Source: Pseudonocardiaceae bacterium
Lineage (GTDB): Bacteria; Actinomycetota; Actinomycetes; Mycobacteriales; Pseudonocardiaceae
Length of the DNA stretch: 64,000 bases
Direction: 5' to 3'
Assembly (NCBI GenBank): GCA_009377865.1
Contig: WHTH01000011.1
Coordinates: forward strand, 20,204 to 84,203
A program made the translations under genes and the position numbers. The notes under the pieces are model-generated. The model made no database searches. It was not told the origin of the DNA and was given only the letters and a program-made list of their open reading frames with translations. Of the stretch, positions 28,744-36,164 are shown in pieces (the first letter of the stretch is position 1; each line of letters begins with the position of its first letter).

Positions 28744-29540
28744 TCACTTGGCGGTCAGCGACGCCGTAGCTGCGTGCGTGGCGTTGATCCGCCCAGGAGG
28801 TGCTGAGCCAGGTCTGTCGGCACATGCCGGGCAGTGTGGGTTGCGCGGCGTGTCCACAAAATCGAAACGGCTCTGGAAGACGCTGCAGGCGAGATAGCCG
28901 TCGACAACTGGCTTACCCACGCCGGTCACCACCTTCACGACCTCGCTGGCGCCAAGGCTGCCCGCTATGCCCGTCGCAACACCGAACACGGGGACACTGC
29001 CTCCATGTCCCTCGGGTAGGTCCGGAAAGGCGCATCGGAAGCACGCTGTCTTGCGAGGAATAACGGTCAGACGTAGCCGTAGGCGTACTGCGCGCTCGCG
29101 TGCACCATCGGCTGCCAGGTGCGAAGACAGTGGTCGTTGACCAGCAACCGACCGTCGAGCGAGCCGCCACCCTCGATCACCACGTCGAAGCCGTTGCACA
29201 GCGCTTTGATATTCGTCGCCTCGACCCGATCGTCCACCGCCTCGATGATGACCTCGTCGTTCAGCGCCTTGAGCCTCGCTCGTGCCGCCTCGGCCTTGTT
29301 CCGGCCGACATCTGCTGTCCCGAACAGGATCTGGCGGTTGAGGTTGCTCAGCTCGACCCGGTCGAAGTCGATGATCCTGAGATGGCCGAGGCCGGTTGCG
29401 ACCAGGTAGTAGAGCAGCGAGGACTTGACCCCACCCGCGCCGATGGCGACTGCGCTGCCGCAAGTGAGCCTCCGCTGGCCCGTTGCTCCGACCTGCGGCA
29501 TCAGCTCCTGGCGGTTGTACCTGGTATCCGCGAACGTCAC
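28744..29540 (-). pseudogene. ThiF/MoeB/HesA-like E1 adenylyltransferase, frameshifted
   Basis: Joining two frames gives a protein of about 265 residues: MTFADTRYNRQELMPQVGATGQRRL, VAIGAGGVKSSLLYYLV, IIDFDRVELSNLNRQILF, VGRNKAEAARARL, then across a break near 29067-29071 to LTVIPRKTACFRCAFPDLP and HCPACADR. The nucleotide loop, the SNLNRQ arginine and both zinc CxxC pairs are present. One base is missing between GGCTACGT and CTGACC. Odd: the segment equivalent to the MoeB LDCTDN motif reads IEGGGS, so the metal-binding Asp is not conserved. GTG 29540 has AGGAAGG. It follows a MoaD-like gene. Confidence 0.82.
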
Positions 29541-29606
29541 GTTGCCTTCCTGGTTATACGGACGGCACCGGTGGCGCGTCCCACTGGCCCGCGCCGTGGT
29601 TCCATC

Positions 29607-29888
29607 TCAGCCGTCGCATGGCAGCGCCGCAAGCACGGCGATACCAGCGCCCACCGGTACCGGCGGGTCCAGTGGCGCGAGCGTGTCGTCGACGAAGACC
29701 TTGGTGCTCACACGCGCCTCGCCGGTGCTGTGAACCAAAGCATCGCGCAGCGGCGCGTTGTCGCGGGTGAGCGCCTCGACGACGCCACCGGTGGTGACAG
29801 GGTCCTCCGTCGCCACTGTCACGGAGTCGCATCCGAGTACGGCTTCCGGGTACCCACGCAGTCCCACGGTCAGGTTTCGTGTCACCAC
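29607..29888 (-). CDS. MoaD/ThiS-like beta-grasp carrier protein (C-terminus Cys-Asp-Gly)
   Basis: The 93-residue protein aligns best with MoaD at its end: VFVDDTLAPLDPPVPVGAGIAVLAALPCDG against the MoaD pattern of a strand, a hydrophobic turn, GDEV and PPVxGG. Ubiquitin-like carriers end in Gly-Gly, whose carboxylate an E1 adenylates; here the last two residues are Asp-Gly after Cys. The gene precedes the E1-like frame by 66 bp and has GAGGAG 5 nt before its GTG. Role unknown: sulfur carrier or protein modifier are the family options. Family call is moderate. Confidence 0.6.
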   Translation of the reverse strand: MVTRNLTVGLRGYPEAVLGCDSVTVATEDPVTTGGVVEALTRDNAPLRDALVHSTGEARVSTKVFVDDTLAPLDPPVPVGAGIAVLAALPCDG

Positions 29889-30169
29889 GCACTCTCCTCA
29901 GGTCGGTCCGGCCAGGTCGAGGTCCAGGTAAGTAGCGGCCGACGCTAGTGCAGCGCTTGGCGCGATAGCTACCACTGTTCGGGTATACGACGTCACTCCT
30001 CGTGACGCGCCCTGTCACCTGGAGCGGCTCGGCGCCAGGCGGGCTGCCCAGACTAGGCTCACGATGGCCATGGCGCGTGATGTCCGGCCGTCTCGGGCTC
30101 CCACGCTGCGACCGCCATGTCAGTGCCCCGAACTCGTCGCAACACGACCCGACCCAACCTGGATGGACG
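29889..30169. promoter_or_regulatory. Divergent intergenic region between MoaD-like gene and AspRS
   Basis: This 281-bp stretch has no convincing gene of its own. It must hold promoters for both directions. A TATACG at about 29983-29988 could be a -10, and CGTCACTCCTCGTGACG at 29990-30006 is a short inverted repeat. No T-box (specifier plus TGGN) or known riboswitch could be recognised. Confidence 0.4.
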
Positions 30170-31960
30170 ATGCATCGCTACCGATCTCACACATGCGGCG
30201 AGGTTTCTGCCGCCGACGTCGACGTCGATGTGCGCATGTCGGGGTGGCTGCACAACCGGCGAGATCTCGGCGGCGTCCTATTCGTCGATCTGCGCGACCA
30301 TTACGGGGTCGTGCAGTTGGTGGTGCGGCCGGAATCACCGGCCTACGAGCCGCTTACCAGCCTACCCAAGGAGACCGTCGTACGAATCGACGGCCGGGTG
30401 TTGCGCCGTGCGGCCGAGAACGTCAACCCGGAACTGTCGACCGGCGAGGTGGAGGTCGAGGTCGGCGACGTCGAAGTCCTCGGCAGTTGTGCCGCGCTGG
30501 CCTTCAACGTCTTCCCTGACGACCGGGTCTCGGAGGAGAAGCGGCTCACCTACCGCTTTCTCGACCTGCGCCGTCAGCGGATGCACCATAACATCATGCT
30601 GCGCGCCGCAGTCATCCGCAGCCTCCGGCAGAAGATGAACGACTTGGGCTTCACAGATATCCAGACCCCTATCCTGTCAGCTCCCAGCCCCGAGGGCGCC
30701 CGCGACTTCCTGGTGCCAGCCCGGTTGCACCCTGGTCGCTTCTACGCGCTACCGCAGGCCCCGCAACAGTTCAAGCAGCTCCTGATGGTGGCCGGCTTCG
30801 ACCGTTACTTTCAGATCGCACCCTGCTTCCGCGACGAGGACAGTCGCGCCGATCGGTCGCCCGGAGAGTTCTATCAGCTCGACATCGAGATGAGCTTCGT
30901 CGAACAGGAGGACGTCTTCCAGATCGTTGAGCAGGTCCTGACGGACGTCTTTCACGAGTTCGCGCCGGACCAGGAGACGACATCACCCTACCCGCGCATC
31001 AGCTATCGCGATGCCATGGCTCGCTACGCCACCGACAAGCCGGACTTGCGCGCCAAGCTCGAACTCGTCGATGTCTCGCACATCTTCCGCGACAGCGAGT
31101 TCCGGGCCTTCGCGGGCAAGAACGTGCGCGCTCTGCCAGTACCCGGATGCAGCGACAAGCCACGCTCTTTCTTCGACCAGGTGCAGGAGTTCGCGGTCGA
31201 GCGGGGCGCTCAGGGTTTGGCTTGGGTCCGCATCGACGAACGAGGCGAACTCGCCGGCCCGATCGCCAAGTTCCTGACTGCGGAGGATGCGGAGCAGCTC
31301 GTAGCCGAGGTCAAAGGTGAGCCTGGCACGGCTGTCTTCTTCGGCGCAGGTGACCAGACCGACGTCACTAGGGTGATGAGCGAGGTCCGTGTCGAAGCGG
31401 CCAAGCGTACCGACCTTTTCGAGGAAAATGTGTTCCAGTTCTGCTGGATCGTGGACTTCCCGATGTACGAGAAAGGCGAAGACGGCACTATCGAGTTCAG
31501 CCACAACCCTTTCTCAATGCCACAGGGCGGCCTCGACGCGCTGCAGACACAGGACCCGCGGGACATCCTGGCATGGCAGTACGACATCGTCTGCAATGGC
31601 GTTGAGCTTTCCTCCGGGGCAATCCGCAACCACAGTCCTGAAGTTATGTACGAGGCGTTCAGGATCGCCGGCTACTCCAGGGAGCAGGTGGACTACGAGT
31701 TCGGGGGTATGACGCGAGCGCTGCACTACGGTGCCCCACCACACGGCGGCGTTGCACCCGGACTGGACCGCATCGTGATGCTGCTCGCGGGAGAGTCGAG
31801 CATCCGGGAGACGATTGCCTTCCCACTCAACCAGAATGCCCAGGATCTACTGATGGGCGCACCGACCGAGATCGACGAGGAGCGACTCAAGGAGCTGCAC
31901 CTGAGCATCCGTAAGCCGCAGACCAGAGGAAGCGGATCCACCGATTCACAACAGGGGTAG
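30170..31960 (+). CDS. aspS: Aspartyl-tRNA synthetase, alphaproteobacterial type
   Basis: Class IIb synthetase of 596 residues, complete. The anticodon-binding OB domain starts MHRYRSHTCGEV, and the catalytic domain contains motif 2 FRDEDSRADRSPGEFYQLDIEMSF. The bacterial GAD insertion is at about 290-420, and motif 3 reads GVAPGLDRIVMLLAG. MHRYRSHTCG and PGLDRIVMLL are characteristic of alphaproteobacterial enzymes; actinobacterial ones begin LRxHxAGxL. Base composition looks less GC-rich than neighbours. It is on the + strand whereas aspS is normally on the other strand in this neighbourhood. It may be a replacement or a second, inhibitor-resistant copy. Confidence 0.9.
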   Translation: MHRYRSHTCGEVSAADVDVDVRMSGWLHNRRDLGGVLFVDLRDHYGVVQLVVRPESPAYEPLTSLPKETVVRIDGRVLRRAAENVNPELSTGEVEVEVGDVEVLGSCAALAFNVFPDDRVSEEKRLTYRFLDLRRQRMHHNIMLRAAVIRSLRQKMNDLGFTDIQTPILSAPSPEGARDFLVPARLHPGRFYALPQAPQQFKQLLMVAGFDRYFQIAPCFRDEDSRADRSPGEFYQLDIEMSFVEQEDVFQIVEQVLTDVFHEFAPDQETTSPYPRISYRDAMARYATDKPDLRAKLELVDVSHIFRDSEFRAFAGKNVRALPVPGCSDKPRSFFDQVQEFAVERGAQGLAWVRIDERGELAGPIAKFLTAEDAEQLVAEVKGEPGTAVFFGAGDQTDVTRVMSEVRVEAAKRTDLFEENVFQFCWIVDFPMYEKGEDGTIEFSHNPFSMPQGGLDALQTQDPRDILAWQYDIVCNGVELSSGAIRNHSPEVMYEAFRIAGYSREQVDYEFGGMTRALHYGAPPHGGVAPGLDRIVMLLAGESSIRETIAFPLNQNAQDLLMGAPTEIDEERLKELHLSIRKPQTRGSGSTDSQQG

Positions 31961-32000
31961 CGAAGAGCCCGGGCCACGCGCCACAGCGCCGCAGAAGGGC

Positions 32001-33020
32001 TCAGGCCGACCTGTGCCGCGCCTGCTGCGGGCTCGCCGACCCGACACCGTGGTACCGGGCGAGCTGCGCCACCCGCGCGGTGACATCGCGCTGATAGAAC
32101 TGCGGCGCGTACGCGCCGCGTGCGTACAACTCGCGGTAGCGCGGGAGCAGCGACGGGTACTCGCGTTTCAGCCAGCCCAGGTACCACTCCCGGGCTCCCG
32201 GCCGGAGGTGCAGCACGATCGGTGACACGCTGGTCGCGCCTGTCTCGGCGATCGCGCGGACGGTCGCGTCGAGCTGCTCATCCGAGTCCGTCAGATACGG
32301 CAGGATCGGGGCCATCAGCACGCCACAGCCGATGCCGGCCTCGGTGAGCTTGCGGCAGACATCCAACCTCGCCCTGGACGCCGGCGTGCCCGGTTCGACA
32401 CTTCGCCACAACTGCTCGTCGACGAACCCGACCGAGACGTTCACGGCGACCTCGGTGACCGCGGCAGCGTGCCGCAGCAGGTCGAGATCGCGCAGCACGA
32501 GAGTGCCCTTGGTGAGGATGGAGAACGGGTTGGCCGCGTCGCGCAGCGCCTCGAGGATCGGCGGCATCAACCGGTACCGACCCTCGGCGCGCTGGTAGGG
32601 GTCGACGTTGGTGCCCATCGCGATGTGCTCGCGTCCCCACCGCGGGCGGCGCAGTTCGGCTCGGAGCAACTCCGGCGCGTTGACCTTCACCACGATCTTG
32701 GAGTCGAAGTCGTGCCCGCTATCGAGGTCGAGATACTCGTGGGTCCGCCGCGCGAAACAATAAACACATGAATGACTGCAACCCCGGTACGGGTTGATCG
32801 TCCACCGGAACGGCATCCGCGACGCGCCTGGCACCTTGTTGACGATCGAGCGCGCCCACACCTCGTAGAAGGTCATCCCACGGAACTCCGGGGTGTCGAA
32901 GGTCCGCTCCACCACCTCGTCGGTGCCGAACAGCTCTCCCTGGTCCGGCTGCGCCTGATTTGATTGGGCCGACAGCGTCAGGTTGTCCCATCGCACGGGA
33001 TCGCCGGTACCGCGGAGCAT
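32001..33020 (-). CDS. Radical SAM protein (Rv2578c-like, SPL-type family)
   Basis: The 339-residue protein has the cluster motif CxxxCxxC in NPYRGCSHSCVYCFARRTHEYLDLDSG at about residue 75. After it come GTNVDPYQRAEGRYRLMPPILEAL, SILTKGTLVLRDLDLL, VSVGFVDEQLWRSVEPGTPASRARLD and PILPYLTDSDEQL. This is the Rv2578c/SplB-like family of unknown reaction. ATG 33020 (MLRGTGDPVRWDNL) was chosen because upstream frame is non-homologous. It converges with aspS and diverges from the YibE/F gene. Confidence 0.88.
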   Translation of the reverse strand: MLRGTGDPVRWDNLTLSAQSNQAQPDQGELFGTDEVVERTFDTPEFRGMTFYEVWARSIVNKVPGASRMPFRWTINPYRGCSHSCVYCFARRTHEYLDLDSGHDFDSKIVVKVNAPELLRAELRRPRWGREHIAMGTNVDPYQRAEGRYRLMPPILEALRDAANPFSILTKGTLVLRDLDLLRHAAAVTEVAVNVSVGFVDEQLWRSVEPGTPASRARLDVCRKLTEAGIGCGVLMAPILPYLTDSDEQLDATVRAIAETGATSVSPIVLHLRPGAREWYLGWLKREYPSLLPRYRELYARGAYAPQFYQRDVTARVAQLARYHGVGSASPQQARHRSA

Positions 33021-33094
33021 CGACCCATACGCTCTGATCACTGCTGCTGCCGGCCGAGACCGGGTCGGCACACCGGTGGCGGGAGTGCACCAGG

Positions 33095-34378
33095 ATGTCC
33101 CTCGTGACATCGAGCCGACCGAACCCGGATGCATCGAGCGGACGCCACCGCCACCGCCACCGCCAGGCCGCCGCCGGACCGCAGCAGCTGCCGGCAGCGA
33201 GTGGTCACGGCCATGGGCACGGGGATGTGGCGCCGGCATCGCGGCGGGTACGAATCCTGCTGACCGCTCTACTCGTCCCGTTCGTGCTGGCGAGCCTGAT
33301 CGGTGTCGCGCTGACCTGGCCCGGTAGCCAGCCCGAGACCCGCGGCGCCGACCTGGGCTTCGGGCAGCGACCGGTACCGGGAGAGGTGACGGCGGCGACG
33401 CCTTCGCCGTGCAGCGCGGGCTCAACGCAGCGGCACAAGTGCGTCGCGCTGTCCATCCGGCTCGACGACGGTGCCGCGAGCGGCAGCACGATCCGGCAGA
33501 TCCTGCCCGACGAGCCGAGCACCCCGGAGTTCGCCACCGGCGACCGGGTGGTGCTCGCCTACGCGGGCGGGGACCCGACCGAGGACAGCGCGTATCAGCT
33601 CCGCGACTTCCAGCGCGGTGCGCCGCTGGCCTGGCTGGCCGTTCTCTTCGCGGCGGCGGTGCTGCTGCTGGGGCGGTGGAAGGGGCTCGCCTCGCTGGCC
33701 GCGCTCGGCTTCAGCTTCGTCGTGCTGATCGGTTACGTACTCCCGGCGATCCTGGCGGGCAGTGATCCGGTGACCGTCGGTGTGCTCGGCGCCGGAGTGA
33801 TCATGTTCGGAACGCTGTACCTCGCCCACGGCGTCTCGGCGCAGACGTCGACCGCCGTGCTCGGCACGCTGCTCAGCCTCGGATTGATCATGGTGTTGGG
33901 AAGGGCGTTCACCGGGGCGACCCGGATGACCGGGCTCGGTCCCGACACCCAGGACCTCGTCGGCGTGCTCGGCACCGGCATCGACGCGCGCGGCCTACTG
34001 CTCGCAGGCGTGATCATCGGGGCGCTCGGCGTGCTCGACGACGTCACCGTCACCCAGACCAGCGCGGTCTGGGAGCTGCGCCGCGCCAGCCCCGACCTCG
34101 CAACGCGGCAGCTCTACGCCGCCGCGTTGCGGATCGGGCGCGACCACATCTCCTCCGCGGTCAACACGCTCGCACTCGCCTACGCCGGGGCTGCGCTGCC
34201 CCTACTGCTGGCCTACTCGGTGGCCGGGCAGACCTTCGGCACCCTGATCACCGCGCAGGAGGTCGCCCAGGAGGTGGTCAGAACCCTCGTCGGCAGCATC
34301 GGGCTCGTCGCCGCAGTTCCGATCACCACCGCCATCGCCGCCCTGGTCGCCCGCCGCGACACCGCGGCGACCCACTAG
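33095..34378 (+). CDS. YibE/F-like membrane protein with histidine-rich N-terminus
   Basis: The 427-residue protein has a cytoplasmic N-terminal tail with two histidine clusters (GRHRHRHRQ and SGHGHGHGD), coded by CCACCG repeats. A membrane helix (LLTALLVPFVLASLIGVAL) and an extracytoplasmic domain of about 100 residues follow. Then come seven or more helices with GVLGAGVIMFGTLYLAHGVSAQTSTAVLGT and GALGVLDDVTVTQTSAVWEL, typical of YibE/F. Function is unknown; metal binding by the tail is speculation. It ends at a hairpin terminator. Confidence 0.85.
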   Translation: MSLVTSSRPNPDASSGRHRHRHRQAAAGPQQLPAASGHGHGHGDVAPASRRVRILLTALLVPFVLASLIGVALTWPGSQPETRGADLGFGQRPVPGEVTAATPSPCSAGSTQRHKCVALSIRLDDGAASGSTIRQILPDEPSTPEFATGDRVVLAYAGGDPTEDSAYQLRDFQRGAPLAWLAVLFAAAVLLLGRWKGLASLAALGFSFVVLIGYVLPAILAGSDPVTVGVLGAGVIMFGTLYLAHGVSAQTSTAVLGTLLSLGLIMVLGRAFTGATRMTGLGPDTQDLVGVLGTGIDARGLLLAGVIIGALGVLDDVTVTQTSAVWELRRASPDLATRQLYAAALRIGRDHISSAVNTLALAYAGAALPLLLAYSVAGQTFGTLITAQEVAQEVVRTLVGSIGLVAAVPITTAIAALVARRDTAATH

Positions 34379-34384
34379 TACACC

Positions 34385-34409
34385 CGTCGTGAAGGGCACC
34401 TTCACGACG
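34385..34409. terminator. Hairpin between convergent genes
   Basis: CGTCGTGAAGG and CCTTCACGACG form an 11-bp perfect stem around GCA. It lies 6 bp after the YibE/F stop and about 50 bp after the stop of the convergent hydrolase gene, so it can end transcription from both sides. No T-run. The following sequence (34410-34461) holds no gene. Confidence 0.7.
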
Positions 34410-34461
34410 TCGGATGCAGTGTAGGTGCCCATCACGGCGACCAACCACAGGGAACGGGGCT

Positions 34462-35151
34462 TCAGAGCGCCCGGCGCGGGCCACCCACGGGCAGGCCCTG
34501 CAGGAACGGGTTGGCGGCGCGCTCCCGTCCGATGGTGGTGGTGGGCCCGTGCCCGGGCAGCACGACAGTCTCGTCGTCGAGCACCAGCACCTTGTCGCGC
34601 AACGAGGCGAGCATCTGCTCGTGATCACCGCCCGGCATGTCCGTACGCCCGATCGACCCCGCGAACAGGGTGTCGCCCGCCAGCAGCAGCTCGCCGCCCT
34701 CCTCGGTGACCGACCGGAAGGTCACCGAGCCCTGGGTGTGGCCCGGGGTGTGGTCGACGGACAGCGTCAGCCCGGCCAGATCCAGCTCGGCCCCGTCCTC
34801 GAGTACCCGCACCTCGGAAGGCTCGCGCAGCTCGAAGCGCCCGCCGAACAGCTGCCCCGCCTCGCCCGACAGCCCGCGCATCGGGTCCGAGAGCAGCACC
34901 CGGTCATCGGGGTGGATCCATGCGGGGATGCAATTGCCGTCGCAGACCGGGGTCACCGAGAAGACGTGGTCGAAGTGCCCATGGGTCAGCAGCACCGCCA
35001 CCGGGTCGAGCCGGTGCTCGCGCAGCAGCTCCTGCAGCGGTTCCTCGGCGGCCTCGCCGGGATCGACGACGACGCACGGCGAGCCGGCTGCGGTTGCCAG
35101 CACGAAGCAGTTGGCCTGGAAGGAACCGGTGGGAAACCCTGCGACGAGCAC
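34462..35151 (-). CDS. Metallo-beta-lactamase-fold hydrolase (glyoxalase II-like)
   Basis: Predicted thioesterase-type hydrolase of 229 residues with the metal motif THGHFDHVFSV (HxHxDH), DHTPGHTQGSV (His), LLAGDTLFAGSIGRTDMPGG (Asp) and LPGHGPTTTIGRER (His). It matches the Rv2581c family that sits beside ppiB and relA in mycobacteria. GTG 35151 follows GGAGAGG. The hisS gene that normally lies next to it is not present. Confidence 0.9.
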   Translation of the reverse strand: MLVAGFPTGSFQANCFVLATAAGSPCVVVDPGEAAEEPLQELLREHRLDPVAVLLTHGHFDHVFSVTPVCDGNCIPAWIHPDDRVLLSDPMRGLSGEAGQLFGGRFELREPSEVRVLEDGAELDLAGLTLSVDHTPGHTQGSVTFRSVTEEGGELLLAGDTLFAGSIGRTDMPGGDHEQMLASLRDKVLVLDDETVVLPGHGPTTTIGRERAANPFLQGLPVGGPRRAL

Positions 35152-35296
35152 GACGGGACCTCTCCGGGTAGACGTGGACAACGGTGGCCAGGGTAGTCGG
35201 GCCCGCGCGGCCGCTGACGCGCGCTCGTCATAGACTGCCGCGCGCAGCCAGCGTGGTCGCGCCCCGAGAGCTACCCGACAGCCAGGAGATCCTCCG

Positions 35297-36157
35297 GTGC
35301 CCAGCAACGAGCAGCGTCGTCAGGCCGTCAAGCGCAAGCTGGACCGCCAGCTCGCCCGCCGTGCCGATCGGACCAAGCGCCGTCGGTGGTACGCAGTGAT
35401 CGGCAGCGCGGTCGCCATCGTCCTGGTCATCGGTCTCGTCGTACTGATCACCGTGCTCGGTGGCGACGACGAGACGGACCAGGCTGCCGTTCTACCGAGT
35501 GCGCAGCCGGTGCCGTCGAGCGCAATCGAGCCGGCACTGCGCGCTCCCGCGCCGACGCGTCCCGAGCCTCTCCCGGCGACCGTGAACTGCCGGTACCCGG
35601 GCAGCGGGCAACCCCCGGCCAAGCCGGTGCAGCCGCCACCTGCCGGAGAGACTTCCACCGAGGGCACGGTCGGCGTCACGCTCGAGACCAGCACCGGGAC
35701 CATCCCGCTCACCCTCGATCGCAGCCTCGCGCCCTGCGCGGTCAGCAGCTTCGTCAGCCTGACCGAGCAGGGCTACTACGCCAACACCCCCTGCCACCGG
35801 CTGACCACGAGCCAGGGGCTGCAGGTGCTGCAGTGCGGTGACCCGCGTGGGACGGGCCGCGGCGGTCCCGGCTACCGCTTCGCTGACGAGACGTACCCCG
35901 ACCTGAGCTACGGTCGCGGCTACTTGGCTATGGCCAATTCCGGTCCGGACACCAACGGCAGTCAGTTCTTCATGGTCTACGGCTCAGCCGAGGCGCTCAA
36001 CGCCAATCCCGACTACACGGTCTTCGGAACCATCGCACCGCAAGGACTGCAGGTCCTCGACCGGGTCGCCGACGCGGGTTCGGACGACGCCAACGCGCCC
36101 GGCGACGGCGCGCCGAACACCCCGGTGCAGATCGAGGCTGCCACCGTCAGGCAGTGA
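35297..36157 (+). CDS. ppiB: Membrane-anchored peptidyl-prolyl isomerase (cyclophilin type)
   Basis: The 286-residue protein has a basic cytoplasmic start (to about 30), one transmembrane helix (YAVIGSAVAIVLVIGLVVLITVLG) and a proline-rich linker. The extracytoplasmic cyclophilin domain contains LTLDRSLAPCAVSSFVSLTEQGYY, RGYLAMANSGPDTNGSQFFMVY and DYTVFGTI. The usual GGxPxG loop is altered to CGDPRGTGRGGPGYRFADE. GTG 35297 follows GGAG. It is convergent with relA, 7 bp apart. Confidence 0.92.
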   Translation: MPSNEQRRQAVKRKLDRQLARRADRTKRRRWYAVIGSAVAIVLVIGLVVLITVLGGDDETDQAAVLPSAQPVPSSAIEPALRAPAPTRPEPLPATVNCRYPGSGQPPAKPVQPPPAGETSTEGTVGVTLETSTGTIPLTLDRSLAPCAVSSFVSLTEQGYYANTPCHRLTTSQGLQVLQCGDPRGTGRGGPGYRFADETYPDLSYGRGYLAMANSGPDTNGSQFFMVYGSAEALNANPDYTVFGTIAPQGLQVLDRVADAGSDDANAPGDGAPNTPVQIEAATVRQ

Positions 36158-36164
36158 GCACGGC

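Noticed and set aside
29100..29948. + strand frame of 282 codons across the E1/MoaD-like pair
   Set aside because: Antisense to both genes; no recognisable domain, while the minus-strand frames carry family motifs.
30064..30519. + strand frame overlapping the aspS start
   Set aside because: Arg/Pro-rich shadow in another frame of the synthetase gene.
28744..31960. Identification as a microcin C biosynthesis cluster
   Set aside because: No short precursor ending in Asn, no exporter, no MccB-type N-terminal domain and no MccF/MccE; only the AspRS plus E1 coincidence remains, so it is kept as a hypothesis only.
33142..33163. CCACCG microsatellite as a regulatory repeat
   Set aside because: It is in frame and encodes the His/Arg cluster of the YibE/F protein N-terminus.
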